A DNA stretch of 64,000 nt, from the NCBI GenBank assembly GCA_017520425.1, contig JAFXFO010000032.1, positions 62,001 to 126,000 on the forward strand. Reading direction: 5' to 3'. The number at the start of each line of letters is the position of its first letter. Positions within the stretch are counted from its first letter, which is position 1. This DNA comes from Lachnospiraceae bacterium. Lineage in GTDB: Bacteria > Bacillota > Clostridia > Lachnospirales > Lachnospiraceae. Below the pieces are notes generated by a model. That model saw only the letters and a list, made by a program, of their open reading frames with translations. It did no database searches and had not been told where the DNA came from. Shown in pieces: positions 35,919-43,680 of the stretch. The translations under genes and the position numbers were made by a program.

Positions 35919-37121
35919 TTACGCCTCTTCCACATAGGCCTTATTCCAAATCACTGCGGTCTTCATAGGTGCATTCTTACTGTAGATTTTATTTTGGTAA
36001 GCGCCCATTGGATCTGCGGTAAACTCATCCCTATCGATAAGCTCTACAATTTCATCATAATGGCTCTCCGCCAAAAGCCTGATGGCCTCCTCCATATGGT
36101 CCTGTCGAAAATTGATGGAAGCCAGAATCAGATGATTCTCAAAGCCAAAGGGCATGGTATCAAAGGTAATCTTAGGTCCCAGGGAGAAGCTGTTATAGAT
36201 ACCATTACATCCCAGTACCTTATGCTCAAAGGCGATTCTGTGTTCCACATTGCTGCCGCTAACACCGATAAAGGTGGTGGCTCTTCCGCCCAGCTTTTCT
36301 ACGATAGCCTTGGCCAATTCTTCCTCACTATCAAAAATATTCTGCAGATACCCTGCATTGGTTTCTTTTAAGGCAAACTGTACCTTCGGAGAATCCTCAG
36401 CACTTCTTGCCACGAAAAGCACCTTTGCATTCTTATGATTGCGTAAAATCAAATCCCCGATAAACATGCCGGTGGTCCCCAGGCCGAAAATCACTGTCCT
36501 GTCAAAAATCTCCTCCTTGGCAATTTTACGGGCTTCTTCCTCTCCGCATTTATACTTACGCATGGCCACACGGAAATTGTGGGCACTGCCTAAATCCTCC
36601 ATACGTTCTAACTGAAACAGCATGCAGGCAAAGGGGTCCGGGAACACCATCTTCTTAGCAAAGGAAAGTTTCAGCTTTCCGTTTTCTACATAACCGTCGG
36701 GAATAGGCAGTAACATATCCGGGTGGAAATACTGTTTATCTGCAAATAATCCATCCGCCTGGTCACAGCCGTATTCGAAATAGGTCTCCTCCTCCGTATA
36801 ACGGGTGGGGTCATAGCTGTTACCACCACGAATCAGCACGATGGCAAATCGGTTTTGAGAGGGCACCCAAACAATACCTTCATGACCGTTAATCAATCGG
36901 TTGGTACCTATCGGGAACTTGGCCCCTAGTTCTCCACGGCTTCCCATTTTCATAAGCTCATTATCCGTGCCGCAGAAGCCTACCATGACCGGCTCACAAA
37001 GGATTCCTTCCTTTTCCTCTTCTCCGCGCAGACGCATACGTTTTTCGTTTTTTATCTCCACATCCCCGTACACCAGGGGATTTTTCTCATCATTCTGAAA
37101 GTACGTACCTTTTACCAGCAT
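35919..37121 (-). CDS. MDR-family sugar dehydrogenase, candidate L-galactose 1-dehydrogenase
   Basis: 400 aa enzyme of the glucose-dehydrogenase-like branch of medium-chain dehydrogenases. It has Cys50 in VGFCGTDNELM, His80-Glu81 in LINGHEGIV and the nucleotide fold VIFGLGTTGMFIGDLILRN. The four-cysteine structural zinc cluster is not seen. Such enzymes oxidise aldoses at C1 to lactones. As first gene of an operon ending in a COG3618 lactonase and containing uxaB and uxaA, it is best read as the entry enzyme. The ATG at 37121 has a perfect AGGAGG 7 nt upstream. It overlaps none of its neighbours. Confidence 0.82.
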   Translation of the reverse strand: MLVKGTYFQNDEKNPLVYGDVEIKNEKRMRLRGEEEKEGILCEPVMVGFCGTDNELMKMGSRGELGAKFPIGTNRLINGHEGIVWVPSQNRFAIVLIRGGNSYDPTRYTEEETYFEYGCDQADGLFADKQYFHPDMLLPIPDGYVENGKLKLSFAKKMVFPDPFACMLFQLERMEDLGSAHNFRVAMRKYKCGEEEARKIAKEEIFDRTVIFGLGTTGMFIGDLILRNHKNAKVLFVARSAEDSPKVQFALKETNAGYLQNIFDSEEELAKAIVEKLGGRATTFIGVSGSNVEHRIAFEHKVLGCNGIYNSFSLGPKITFDTMPFGFENHLILASINFRQDHMEEAIRLLAESHYDEIVELIDRDEFTADPMGAYQNKIYSKNAPMKTAVIWNKAYVEEA

Positions 37122-37184
37122 TTTAAGTCCTCCTATTTTTTGACGCTTTGTCACATTTGGCACTAACCGTCACTATGCAATTTT

Positions 37185-37213
37185 ATTATAACTATATGCA
37201 ACCAACGTGCCAA
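37185..37213 (-). promoter_or_regulatory. Promoter of the sugar-oxidation operon
   Basis: Minus-strand -35 TTGGCA (37208-37213), 17-bp spacer, -10 TATAAT (37185-37190), about 65 nt before the first start codon. A TTGGCAC/GTGCCAA inverted repeat (37157-37163 with 37207-37213) spans from the -35 to the leader and may be a second operator. Confidence 0.75.
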
Positions 37214-37218
37214 GACTT

Positions 37219-37250
37219 ATGCATGACGTTTTCTTTGGATGCATGTCGCA
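37219..37250. promoter_or_regulatory. Direct-repeat operator, probable AraC-type activator site
   Basis: Two near-identical half-sites, ATGCATGACG at 37219 and ATGCATGTCG at 37239, spaced exactly 20 bp centre to centre. They sit immediately upstream of the -35 of the minus-strand operon. Spacing and position match activators of the AraC family, whose two HTH motifs contact successive major grooves. A candidate regulator is encoded at 37840-38685. Confidence 0.6.
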
Positions 37251-37276
37251 TTTTCGCAGATTTATTCATTTTTCTC

Positions 37277-37305
37277 TTGTGATTCCATGGGTAAAGTGGG
37301 ATAAT
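37277..37305 (+). promoter_or_regulatory. Promoter of the GyrI-like/AraC gene pair
   Basis: Plus-strand -35 TTGTGA (37277-37282), 17-bp spacer, -10 GATAAT (37300-37305), 36 nt upstream of the start codon at 37342. Confidence 0.6.
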
Positions 37306-37341
37306 AATAATACAGACATTTTGATTACAAGGAGGTCCCCT

Positions 37342-37806
37342 ATGAATATCAACACATGTATCAAGGAATCTTTTGCGGTCATCGGCAAAGAAGGCTCCAC
37401 CAAAGATGGTGACGGTTTTATTCAGCGCTTATGGGAAGATGCTAATAGTCACTTTGGAGAAGTGGCGGATCTGGCCAAGAAAGACGAACAAGGCAATCTC
37501 TTAGGTATCTGGGGTGCCATGTCGGACTTTTCCCACTCTTTCCTCCCATGGGAAGAAGGCTTCAGCCAGGGGCTCTATCTGGCAGGAGTGGAATGTGATG
37601 ATGCTGCAGAAGCTCCCGGAGGCTGGACCAAATGGACCGTCCCCGGCTATGAATATGTTTATGCAGAATGTGAAGGCGGGGACACTTTCCCCCAAACCTT
37701 AAACTATTTGACTGAAAACAACCTGACACTGGTAGGCGCCGTTCATGACTTTACCTGTCCAGAAACCGGCAAGAACTTCATGTTCTTCCCCATCAGAAAG
37801 TTATAA
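37342..37806 (+). CDS. Stand-alone GyrI-like effector-binding protein
   Basis: 154 aa. The start at 37342 (MNINTCIKESFAVIG) follows a perfect AAGGAGG. The sequence matches the GyrI-like/AraC effector-binding fold: paired strand-helix units with FAVIGKEGST, a central loop GVECDDAAEAPGGWTKW and PGYEYVYAECEG. It has no DNA-binding domain. Such domains bind small molecules and are often fused to AraC or MerR HTHs. Here it is encoded 33 nt upstream of a separate AraC regulator, so the two may act together. It diverges from the sugar-oxidation operon. Confidence 0.8.
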   Translation: MNINTCIKESFAVIGKEGSTKDGDGFIQRLWEDANSHFGEVADLAKKDEQGNLLGIWGAMSDFSHSFLPWEEGFSQGLYLAGVECDDAAEAPGGWTKWTVPGYEYVYAECEGGDTFPQTLNYLTENNLTLVGAVHDFTCPETGKNFMFFPIRKL

Positions 37807-37839
37807 TATCCGGAACCCATCACAAAGCGAGGAACCTCC

Positions 37840-38685
37840 ATGAAATACCGTGACCTGAAAATCACCTTTTCCATCGAGAATATTGACTTTACCATTCTGA
37901 GCATCTGCTTGGAAAAGTTAGTACACCCCATTCCCAAGCATAGTCACAGCAAAAGCAGTTATGAGCTTCACTATATCTCATACGGGTATGGAACTTTGAT
38001 TGCACAAGGGCAGGAATATGCCATCACGCCCGGTTCCTTATTTATGACCGGCCCCGGGGTGGCCCATGAGCAGATTTCCGCACCGGAAGACCCCATGACG
38101 GAATATTGTGTATATTTTCAGATTAGCAAAGAAATGGCCGGTGCTTCCACCGGCATTATGAATACCTTTTTAGAGCATCCTTTCTGGATTGGCACTGCTG
38201 AAAACAGTATCCATGAGCTTATGAAGCAGATTTTTCAAGAGCTGGAAGCTCATCCCGCAGGTTACGAGCTGATGCTCCCTTCTCTTTTGCAACAATTGAT
38301 TTTATTGCTTACCAGACATTACAAACAGGAGGATGTTCTGCCTGTATCCGGCACCACCAAATCCACCAATGTAAACGACCTGACCTACCTTATTATTGAG
38401 GAAGCCTTTTTGTATGATTATCGGGATTTGACCTTAGATGCTTTGGCTAAGCAGGTAAAGCTGGGCAAGCGCCAAACCGAACGACTGCTAAAGAAACATT
38501 ATAACAAAACCTTTCAGCAGAAGCGTACCGAAGCCCGTATGTCTGCTGCCTGCATCTTACTTCAGGACAGCAAAAAAGGCATTGCTGCCATCGCCGAAGA
38601 ACTTGGATATTCTTCTCCGGAACATTTCACCAATGCCTTTAAAAATATTTACAATATGACGCCCACGGCGTTTCGAAAGGGCTAA
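37840..38685 (+). CDS. AraC-family transcriptional regulator
   Basis: 281 aa: N-terminal cupin-like sensing domain (HSKSSYELHYISYGYG near residue 35) and C-terminal double HTH (LTLDALAKQVKLGKRQTERL and IAAIAEELGYSSPEHFTNAF). Probably activates the divergent dehydrogenase-uxaB-uxaA operon through the direct repeat at 37219-37250. That is inferred from divergence and site placement. AraC members with this layout usually bind sugars. No strong Shine-Dalgarno is evident beyond GAGGAAC before the ATG. Confidence 0.92.
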   Translation: MKYRDLKITFSIENIDFTILSICLEKLVHPIPKHSHSKSSYELHYISYGYGTLIAQGQEYAITPGSLFMTGPGVAHEQISAPEDPMTEYCVYFQISKEMAGASTGIMNTFLEHPFWIGTAENSIHELMKQIFQELEAHPAGYELMLPSLLQQLILLLTRHYKQEDVLPVSGTTKSTNVNDLTYLIIEEAFLYDYRDLTLDALAKQVKLGKRQTERLLKKHYNKTFQQKRTEARMSAACILLQDSKKGIAAIAEELGYSSPEHFTNAFKNIYNMTPTAFRKG

Positions 38686-38696
38686 GACCCAAACTC

Positions 38697-39203
38697 TCAC
38701 TCCCCTCCTTGCAATCTCTTCGTAAATGCACGGATTTTGTTTAGGCTTCCGGTCACATGAAGAATGCCCGCAATCATGGCCGCCATTATTATACCGGCAG
38801 TGTTTTCTTTCCAGAATTTGACCCCATGGGTATCCTCCAATTCCAAAGAATCCAACGCCTGGTTGGTAATCAGGGCAACAATTCCCAGCACAAAGTACCC
38901 TAGCACCCGTCTTGTATCTCTCTTCTTCTCCTCATTGCTGTACTCTGCCACCTTTAGTACTGTTTCCTTTAATTCTTCATTCATTTTCTCACTTTTCCTT
39001 TCTCCGTCTAAGATTTCCCGGAGATTCACATCATAAAAGTCTGCCATCTCTATCAGAATATCCAAGTCCGGTATATTACTGCCGGTTTCCCATCTGGACA
39101 CCGTTCTTCTGGCCACGTTAAACTTTTCTGCCAGTTCTTCCTGGGTAAGATTTTGTTCCTTTCTTAATTCCTTAATAAAACTTCCGATTTTGATTTGATC
39201 CAT
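38697..39203 (-). CDS. XRE-family transcriptional regulator with C-terminal membrane segments
   Basis: 168 aa. The N-terminal HTH is at residues 8-62 (ELRKEQNLTQEELAEKFNV, RRTVSRWETGSNIPDL). A charged linker is followed by one or two hydrophobic stretches (VLGYFVLGIVALITNQAL and NTAGIIMAAMIAGILHVTG), so it may be membrane-tethered. Target genes unknown. Strong AGGAGG precedes the ATG. It converges on the AraC gene with an 11-nt gap. Confidence 0.85.
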   Translation of the reverse strand: MDQIKIGSFIKELRKEQNLTQEELAEKFNVARRTVSRWETGSNIPDLDILIEMADFYDVNLREILDGERKSEKMNEELKETVLKVAEYSNEEKKRDTRRVLGYFVLGIVALITNQALDSLELEDTHGVKFWKENTAGIIMAAMIAGILHVTGSLNKIRAFTKRLQGGE

Positions 39204-39244
39204 GATTTGTCAACCTCCTGATACTTGCAGACTACTCTCTTCCC

Positions 39245-39274
39245 ACTATAAAAAACAGGACACAAAGTGAGCAA
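39245..39274 (-). promoter_or_regulatory. Probable promoter of the XRE regulator
   Basis: Minus-strand -35 TTGCTC (39269-39274), 18-bp spacer, -10 TATAGT (39245-39250). It overlaps the terminator of the upstream HD-domain gene. Confidence 0.5.
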
Positions 39275-39287
39275 ATGCCCTGTTTTT
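39250..39287 (-). terminator. Terminator after the HD-domain gene
   Basis: Minus-strand AAAAACAGG and CCTGTTTTTT form a stem around a 19-nt loop that ends in its own U tract. It lies about 25 nt after the HD gene stop. A second small hairpin GGGACAT/ATGTCCC precedes it. Confidence 0.6.
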
Positions 39288-39309
39288 AGGGATGGGACAT
39301 GGTATGTCC

Positions 39310-39927
39310 CTATAATTGTTTGTATAATTTCCGGCCCTCTTCCCCGGCTAACGCACTGCAAATCTGCACTCTTTCCGCCACTACCGGAATCTGTACATGA
39401 GCCAGTGCATCTGACACCTCCAGAAGCATCAGCTTCTGAAAAGTCTCAAATGTCACCGGAATATTCATATGTTCCCGCACATGTTTCAAGCGTAAACTCA
39501 TACGGTCGTCATGATGCTCCACATAATAAATAAGCCGCTTTCTATCTTCCTCTGATAAATCAGCACCCTTTTCCAAAAGAAAAGGAATCACCTCAGTCTC
39601 CACGATTTCCCGGCTTCGCAGAGGATGTCCGTAATAATGCATATCCTTATCATCAGGCCGCTTTCCCTTCACCTGACAATCCGGCTTACCAATATCATGA
39701 AGAAGGGCTGCCAGATACAGCATATCATCCTCCAGATTTCGGGGCATACCCACCACTGTATGAACACAGTGCATCCATAAATCATACTGATGGGCCGCAT
39801 TTTTCTGGTCATACTCAAACATAGTCCGCACTCCGGGGAGCCACTCTGCGATTTCCTCTCTATGCTTGTCAATCTCCTGAACATCATCCGTCGTTTTCAA
39901 CAACTGTATCAGTTCTTCATACTGCAT
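39310..39927 (-). CDS. HD-domain phosphohydrolase
   Basis: 205 aa protein with an HD metal-dependent phosphohydrolase domain: an upstream His (DLWMHCVHTVVGMP), the HD doublet LAALLHDIGKPDCQ, a following His (HYYGHPLRSREIVE) and a later YYVEHHDDRM. This pattern is typical of nucleotidase or tRNA-type HD proteins, but the substrate is unknown. It lies 23 nt after the HAD phosphatase gene, so they are likely cotranscribed. A GAGGAG site supports the ATG. Confidence 0.85.
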   Translation of the reverse strand: MQYEELIQLLKTTDDVQEIDKHREEIAEWLPGVRTMFEYDQKNAAHQYDLWMHCVHTVVGMPRNLEDDMLYLAALLHDIGKPDCQVKGKRPDDKDMHYYGHPLRSREIVETEVIPFLLEKGADLSEEDRKRLIYYVEHHDDRMSLRLKHVREHMNIPVTFETFQKLMLLEVSDALAHVQIPVVAERVQICSALAGEEGRKLYKQL

Positions 39928-39950
39928 TGTTTTTCTCCTCTGTGCTGCTT

Positions 39951-40763
39951 CTATTTCTCAAAATGCTTCTCCAGCCACTTAGCAACACCATCTTCATCAT
40001 TAGAACCAATGATGCCCGTTGCATGCTTCTTCAAATCCTCATGTGCATTGGCAACTGCATAGCTTTCATCAGCCATTTGAAACATATCTATATCATTTTT
40101 GCCATCCCCGAACACAATCAGTTTATCACAATCCAACATCCCTTTTAACTTTTTTATAGCATTGGATTTTGAAACCTGAGGCGGCATAATTTCCAGCCAC
40201 TGTTCCTCGGTATAGATGTCCCTCTGATATACGCAATAATACTTGTCTTTGAATTTTTCATACAAAGGATTCAGCTTTTCTTCCCCGTCAATACAGGTAA
40301 TATAAAAGATATTGCCGGCTTTTAAATCACTGATTGTTTCCACCGCATTGGTACGAATATCTCCTTTTCGGCTATCCAGAAATCTCTGCATACCTTCGGT
40401 AACTAAGTCCGGCACAAAAGAAAACTTCTCTTTGCCATCCACAAAGGCATAGACAATTGGAAATACCTTATTCTCAAATAACTCATCTAATACAGCCAAC
40501 ACAGAGTCATCAAAATAGTTGGCCATCAGTATTTCCTCTGTAATATTATCAATGATAAAAGCTCCATTGTACACAATTAAGGGAATCCTCGCCTCTATTC
40601 CTTTGGTTACCTTTTTCGCTGTTACAAAGGAACGTGCCGTTGCATAAGAAAAAACCATCCCCTTATCCACCAGGGAATTAATCACCTCATTGGTATATGC
40701 CGACGTTGCTTCATTACTTCTTAGCAAAGTACCGTCCAAATCAGAAACATACAAATTACTCAT
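39951..40763 (-). CDS. Cof-type HAD-superfamily phosphatase
   Basis: 270 aa class IIB HAD hydrolase. It has motif I DLDGTLLRS (nucleophile Asp8, acid/base Asp10), motif II FSYATARSF, a Lys in VSKSNAIKKL and motif IV IVFGDGKNDIDMFQM. It acts in the cytoplasm on small phosphorylated metabolites such as sugar phosphates; the substrate is not predictable. The start at 40763 (MSNLYVSDLDG) matches the family and has GGAGGGAG upstream. It precedes the HD gene. Confidence 0.9.
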   Translation of the reverse strand: MSNLYVSDLDGTLLRSNEATSAYTNEVINSLVDKGMVFSYATARSFVTAKKVTKGIEARIPLIVYNGAFIIDNITEEILMANYFDDSVLAVLDELFENKVFPIVYAFVDGKEKFSFVPDLVTEGMQRFLDSRKGDIRTNAVETISDLKAGNIFYITCIDGEEKLNPLYEKFKDKYYCVYQRDIYTEEQWLEIMPPQVSKSNAIKKLKGMLDCDKLIVFGDGKNDIDMFQMADESYAVANAHEDLKKHATGIIGSNDEDGVAKWLEKHFEK

Positions 40764-40808
40764 GCAAAACCACTCCCTCCTACCAAACACCATTTAACTC
40801 TATGTCCC

Positions 40809-40817
40809 ATTATAGCA
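40809..40817 (-). promoter_or_regulatory. Extended -10 promoter of the HAD/HD genes
   Basis: Minus-strand TGCTATAAT about 45 nt before the HAD start codon; no convincing -35. It implies the HAD-HD pair is transcribed separately from the GH127 gene. Confidence 0.45.
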
Positions 40818-40889
40818 AAGACATCCCACCTCTTCCATAGTAATTCTCAACTATCTTCAGAAGAAATTGAATGTCTTTTTCTACGTGTA

Positions 40890-43274
40890 CTATTCTGTTA
40901 AAGTATATATAAACTGACAAACCGCTGCGGACTCTGCACCGTCTATTCCCCGGAATTCAAAATCCAGCACCTTTCTGTCCCTGCAGTTATAAAACTTACC
41001 ATAAGCCTTTTTCATAGCCGCCATAGGTAAATGGATTATCACATCAGCATACTCATCGCCATCCTGAAGCTTAAGCACTTCCTTAAAAATGCTCACTCCT
41101 CCGGCCAAAATCTCAATCCCTTTTCCGGTATCTGCGGTTTTAAAGGTTACCAGCAAAGCAGTTCCTTCCGGATCCACTTCCATGGTATAAACAAAGCTTC
41201 CGCCCTCCTTGGCATAACGGTTGGTGCCGCCTGCAGTGGTTCCCACAGAGCCGGTTCCTTCCTCCCTCATATTGTGGAAGGTATCATTTTCGTACTGACC
41301 ATAACCCGGCTGCACTGTATCAATTCGATTACGCTCTGCCTTCACATTATCCGCATCCGAAATGGCTGTTTCCTTGTCAATAAACTCAAAATAAATACCA
41401 TAACGTTCCTTATGCTGGGAGAAGTGGGGCACATAGGTAAGGGACGCATCCGTATCCTGCAATCGGAATTTTAACTCCTCACCCTGGCGCACCAGATGTT
41501 TCTCAATATCCGCAATATATTCTTCCACGGTACCCTCCGAAACTACCACAAACTCCTTACGGGAAGGCACATACTTACTCTCTATGATACGGTTACTTGG
41601 GATGGTTACATTCACACCGGTGGTAGAATCTATCATATCCTTGGTACCCAGCAACGCACTAAGCACCACAGGGCCGTACTTGAAAGCATAGGTATTCTTT
41701 CCGTCAGGCAGATTGTAAGCCACCACCTTCAAAGGCAGTCTTACTTCAATCTCCGTACCTGCCGAAAAGGGTCCTTCCACCAGTGCATAGCCTTTGCCTG
41801 TTTCTGTTCCCAAGATTTCGTAGTCATGACCGCAACCATTGACGACAATCTCTGCTTCATCCGCCAGCCAGTAAGGTAAACGCAGTAGTATCTTTGCATC
41901 CAGTGCACCCTTAATCAGGAACTTCACTTTGTCCGATGCCGGTATATTAGCCTGTTGTTCGATTTCCACACCCTTAAAGAGTACCTTCGAAGCCATATAC
42001 TGATTTACAATCAAGGTATCTTCTTTCTCAAAATAAAAGCTTTCTTGAAGCTTGGAAAAATTCTCCATGCCCGTGCCGGTGCAGCACCAGAACTTATTAA
42101 AGCGTTCTCCGTACACTTTATAATATCCGCTGGCCATGGGCTGGAAATAGGTGGTCATGCCATCCTTCGGATTTTGGGAAGAAAGGATGGAGTTGATGAA
42201 GGTATTCTCATACCAATCCGCATATTTCACATCTCCGGTAATCATGAAGAAAAGCTTGGTCATCTTCAGCATATTGTAAACATTACAGGTCTCGCAGTTA
42301 CAGTTGGTACGCTCCTTGTTGAGAATATTGTCCTCTCCGAAATGTTCCCATTCACTGTTACCGCCGGTGATGTAAGTGTGATTCTCCGTCACCAGCTTCC
42401 AGAAATGCTCTGCATAGCGGAAAAACTGCTCCTCACCGGTCACCGTATATCTCTTCAAAGCACCTACAAACTTCGGAATGGTGGTATTGGCATGATGATT
42501 GTTTAATACATTATCACCCACACCTGCTTTTAGCACTCTTTCAAAGAGTTCCACCTGGTCAAAAGCTTTTGCTGCCGCCAGATGCTCCTCCTTACCGGTA
42601 ATCAGGTACACATCATAAAGACAATCGTTCATACCGCCATACTCGATGCCCAGCACCACTTTATGTAAGGCTTCATCCCAGCTGCTGGTTCTTCCATAGG
42701 TCCAATCTGCCAAGCGGGATGTAACTTCCTTAGTAGTTGCTTTAATGGACTCCGCCAGTTCCCCGTCCACATCCATATTTACTACAGACACCAAACCTTC
42801 GAAAAGCTTGTGCATGGTATACCATGGCACCCAGGCCTGAGTGATAATGTGTGTTTTATTTTCCTCCACATAATCAAACTGTAGTTCCACATTATTTTTG
42901 TCGTGTATGATGGCACCAAACAAAAATCCGGTATTGGCTGCCTCCTGGCATTCCTTCAAACCTTCTGCCAGGCGTTTCAAAATCTGCAGCATCTTCCGAC
43001 GGTCCTCTTCCTTACAGTTAGCCGATTCGCAGCATCTGACACAAGCCGTCATAAAATGTCCTAAGGTATGTCCGCCAATGAGCATGCTCTCCCAACCGGG
43101 ATAGCGTTCCACGCCCCGCATATCCACACCCGCGGTCTCACGGAAGCCAGCCAACAACCTATCCGTATCAAAAGCGGTCAGATACAGTACCTCCTTCTCA
43201 AAAGCGTTTATCAAATAAGAGTCCTTCATTGTTACGTTTCGTAACGAAAATGATTTGTTTTTTCTCATGCTCAT
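40890..43274 (-). CDS. GH127-family beta-L-arabinofuranosidase-type glycosidase
   Basis: 794 aa enzyme of glycoside hydrolase family 127, with an (alpha/alpha)6 barrel and C-terminal beta domains. The Cys/Glu zinc site typical of the family is visible: CNCETCNVYNMLKMTKLFF supplies one Cys and the general acid/base Glu region, and FWCCTGTGMENFSK supplies the CC pair that includes the nucleophile. There is no signal peptide, so it acts inside the cell on imported oligosaccharides, releasing L-arabinofuranose from plant or glycoprotein glycans. An AraC gene diverges from it. Its long leader contains the second palindromic element. The start has AAAGGA about 9 nt upstream. Confidence 0.9.
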   Translation of the reverse strand: MSMRKNKSFSLRNVTMKDSYLINAFEKEVLYLTAFDTDRLLAGFRETAGVDMRGVERYPGWESMLIGGHTLGHFMTACVRCCESANCKEEDRRKMLQILKRLAEGLKECQEAANTGFLFGAIIHDKNNVELQFDYVEENKTHIITQAWVPWYTMHKLFEGLVSVVNMDVDGELAESIKATTKEVTSRLADWTYGRTSSWDEALHKVVLGIEYGGMNDCLYDVYLITGKEEHLAAAKAFDQVELFERVLKAGVGDNVLNNHHANTTIPKFVGALKRYTVTGEEQFFRYAEHFWKLVTENHTYITGGNSEWEHFGEDNILNKERTNCNCETCNVYNMLKMTKLFFMITGDVKYADWYENTFINSILSSQNPKDGMTTYFQPMASGYYKVYGERFNKFWCCTGTGMENFSKLQESFYFEKEDTLIVNQYMASKVLFKGVEIEQQANIPASDKVKFLIKGALDAKILLRLPYWLADEAEIVVNGCGHDYEILGTETGKGYALVEGPFSAGTEIEVRLPLKVVAYNLPDGKNTYAFKYGPVVLSALLGTKDMIDSTTGVNVTIPSNRIIESKYVPSRKEFVVVSEGTVEEYIADIEKHLVRQGEELKFRLQDTDASLTYVPHFSQHKERYGIYFEFIDKETAISDADNVKAERNRIDTVQPGYGQYENDTFHNMREEGTGSVGTTAGGTNRYAKEGGSFVYTMEVDPEGTALLVTFKTADTGKGIEILAGGVSIFKEVLKLQDGDEYADVIIHLPMAAMKKAYGKFYNCRDRKVLDFEFRGIDGAESAAVCQFIYTLTE

Positions 43275-43313
43275 GATTTTTGTTCCTTTCTAAGTCATGG
43301 TGATTCCTATTCT

Positions 43314-43539
43314 AGTGGGCAGGGGATATTGGACTGTTTAAGTATTCGTTTTGGATGCCACCAGTTTACAGTCCTATACGGACACGCTCTCGCTTGGATG
43401 AATTACGTAGCGGCACTAAGCTCGAAGCCGCAGGCGGCTTAAACCTCGCTAAGGGCCGACGAATTCATACAGTCCTTTATAGGACAATAAACTGTCGGCA
43501 TCTTCTAGATTATTGATGTTCCAATATCCCCTGCCTACT
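43314..43539. repeat. Long palindromic element, copy 2 (upstream of the GH127 gene)
   Basis: 226-bp element and the main content of the 405-bp gene-free region 43275-43680. Outer arms are GGCAGGGGATATTGGA (43318-43333) with TCCAATATCCCCTGCC (43520-43535). The next arms read GATGCCACCAGTTTACAGTC and continue with TATACGGAC; their partner reads back through TATAGGACAATAAACTGTCG, GCATC. Inner arms are TGAATTACGT and ACGAATTCA. The core (GGCACTAAGCTCGAA, ACCTCGCTAAGGGCC) matches copy 1, with AAGCCGC/GCGGCTT replacing its mini-hairpin. Same orientation as copy 1 relative to the downstream gene. Confidence 0.8.
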
Positions 43540-43591
43540 TTCTCTTCTTTATATTATCGCATGAGAAAAAATGCATTTAAATCTTGAAAGG

Positions 43592-43620
43592 TTGTAAAAG
43601 GTGTGAAAATGTTATATATT
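43592..43620 (+). promoter_or_regulatory. Probable promoter of the second AraC gene
   Basis: Plus-strand -35 TTGTAA (43592-43597), 17-bp spacer, -10 TATATT (43615-43620), about 60 nt upstream of the start codon. On the opposite strand GATAATATAA near 43550 is a possible -10 for GH127, which would place the palindromic element in its leader. Confidence 0.45.
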
Positions 43621-43680
43621 AGATTTGTGATACTAATTTTTTCACTTTAAGGAAATATAACAGAGCATAGGAGATATGGC

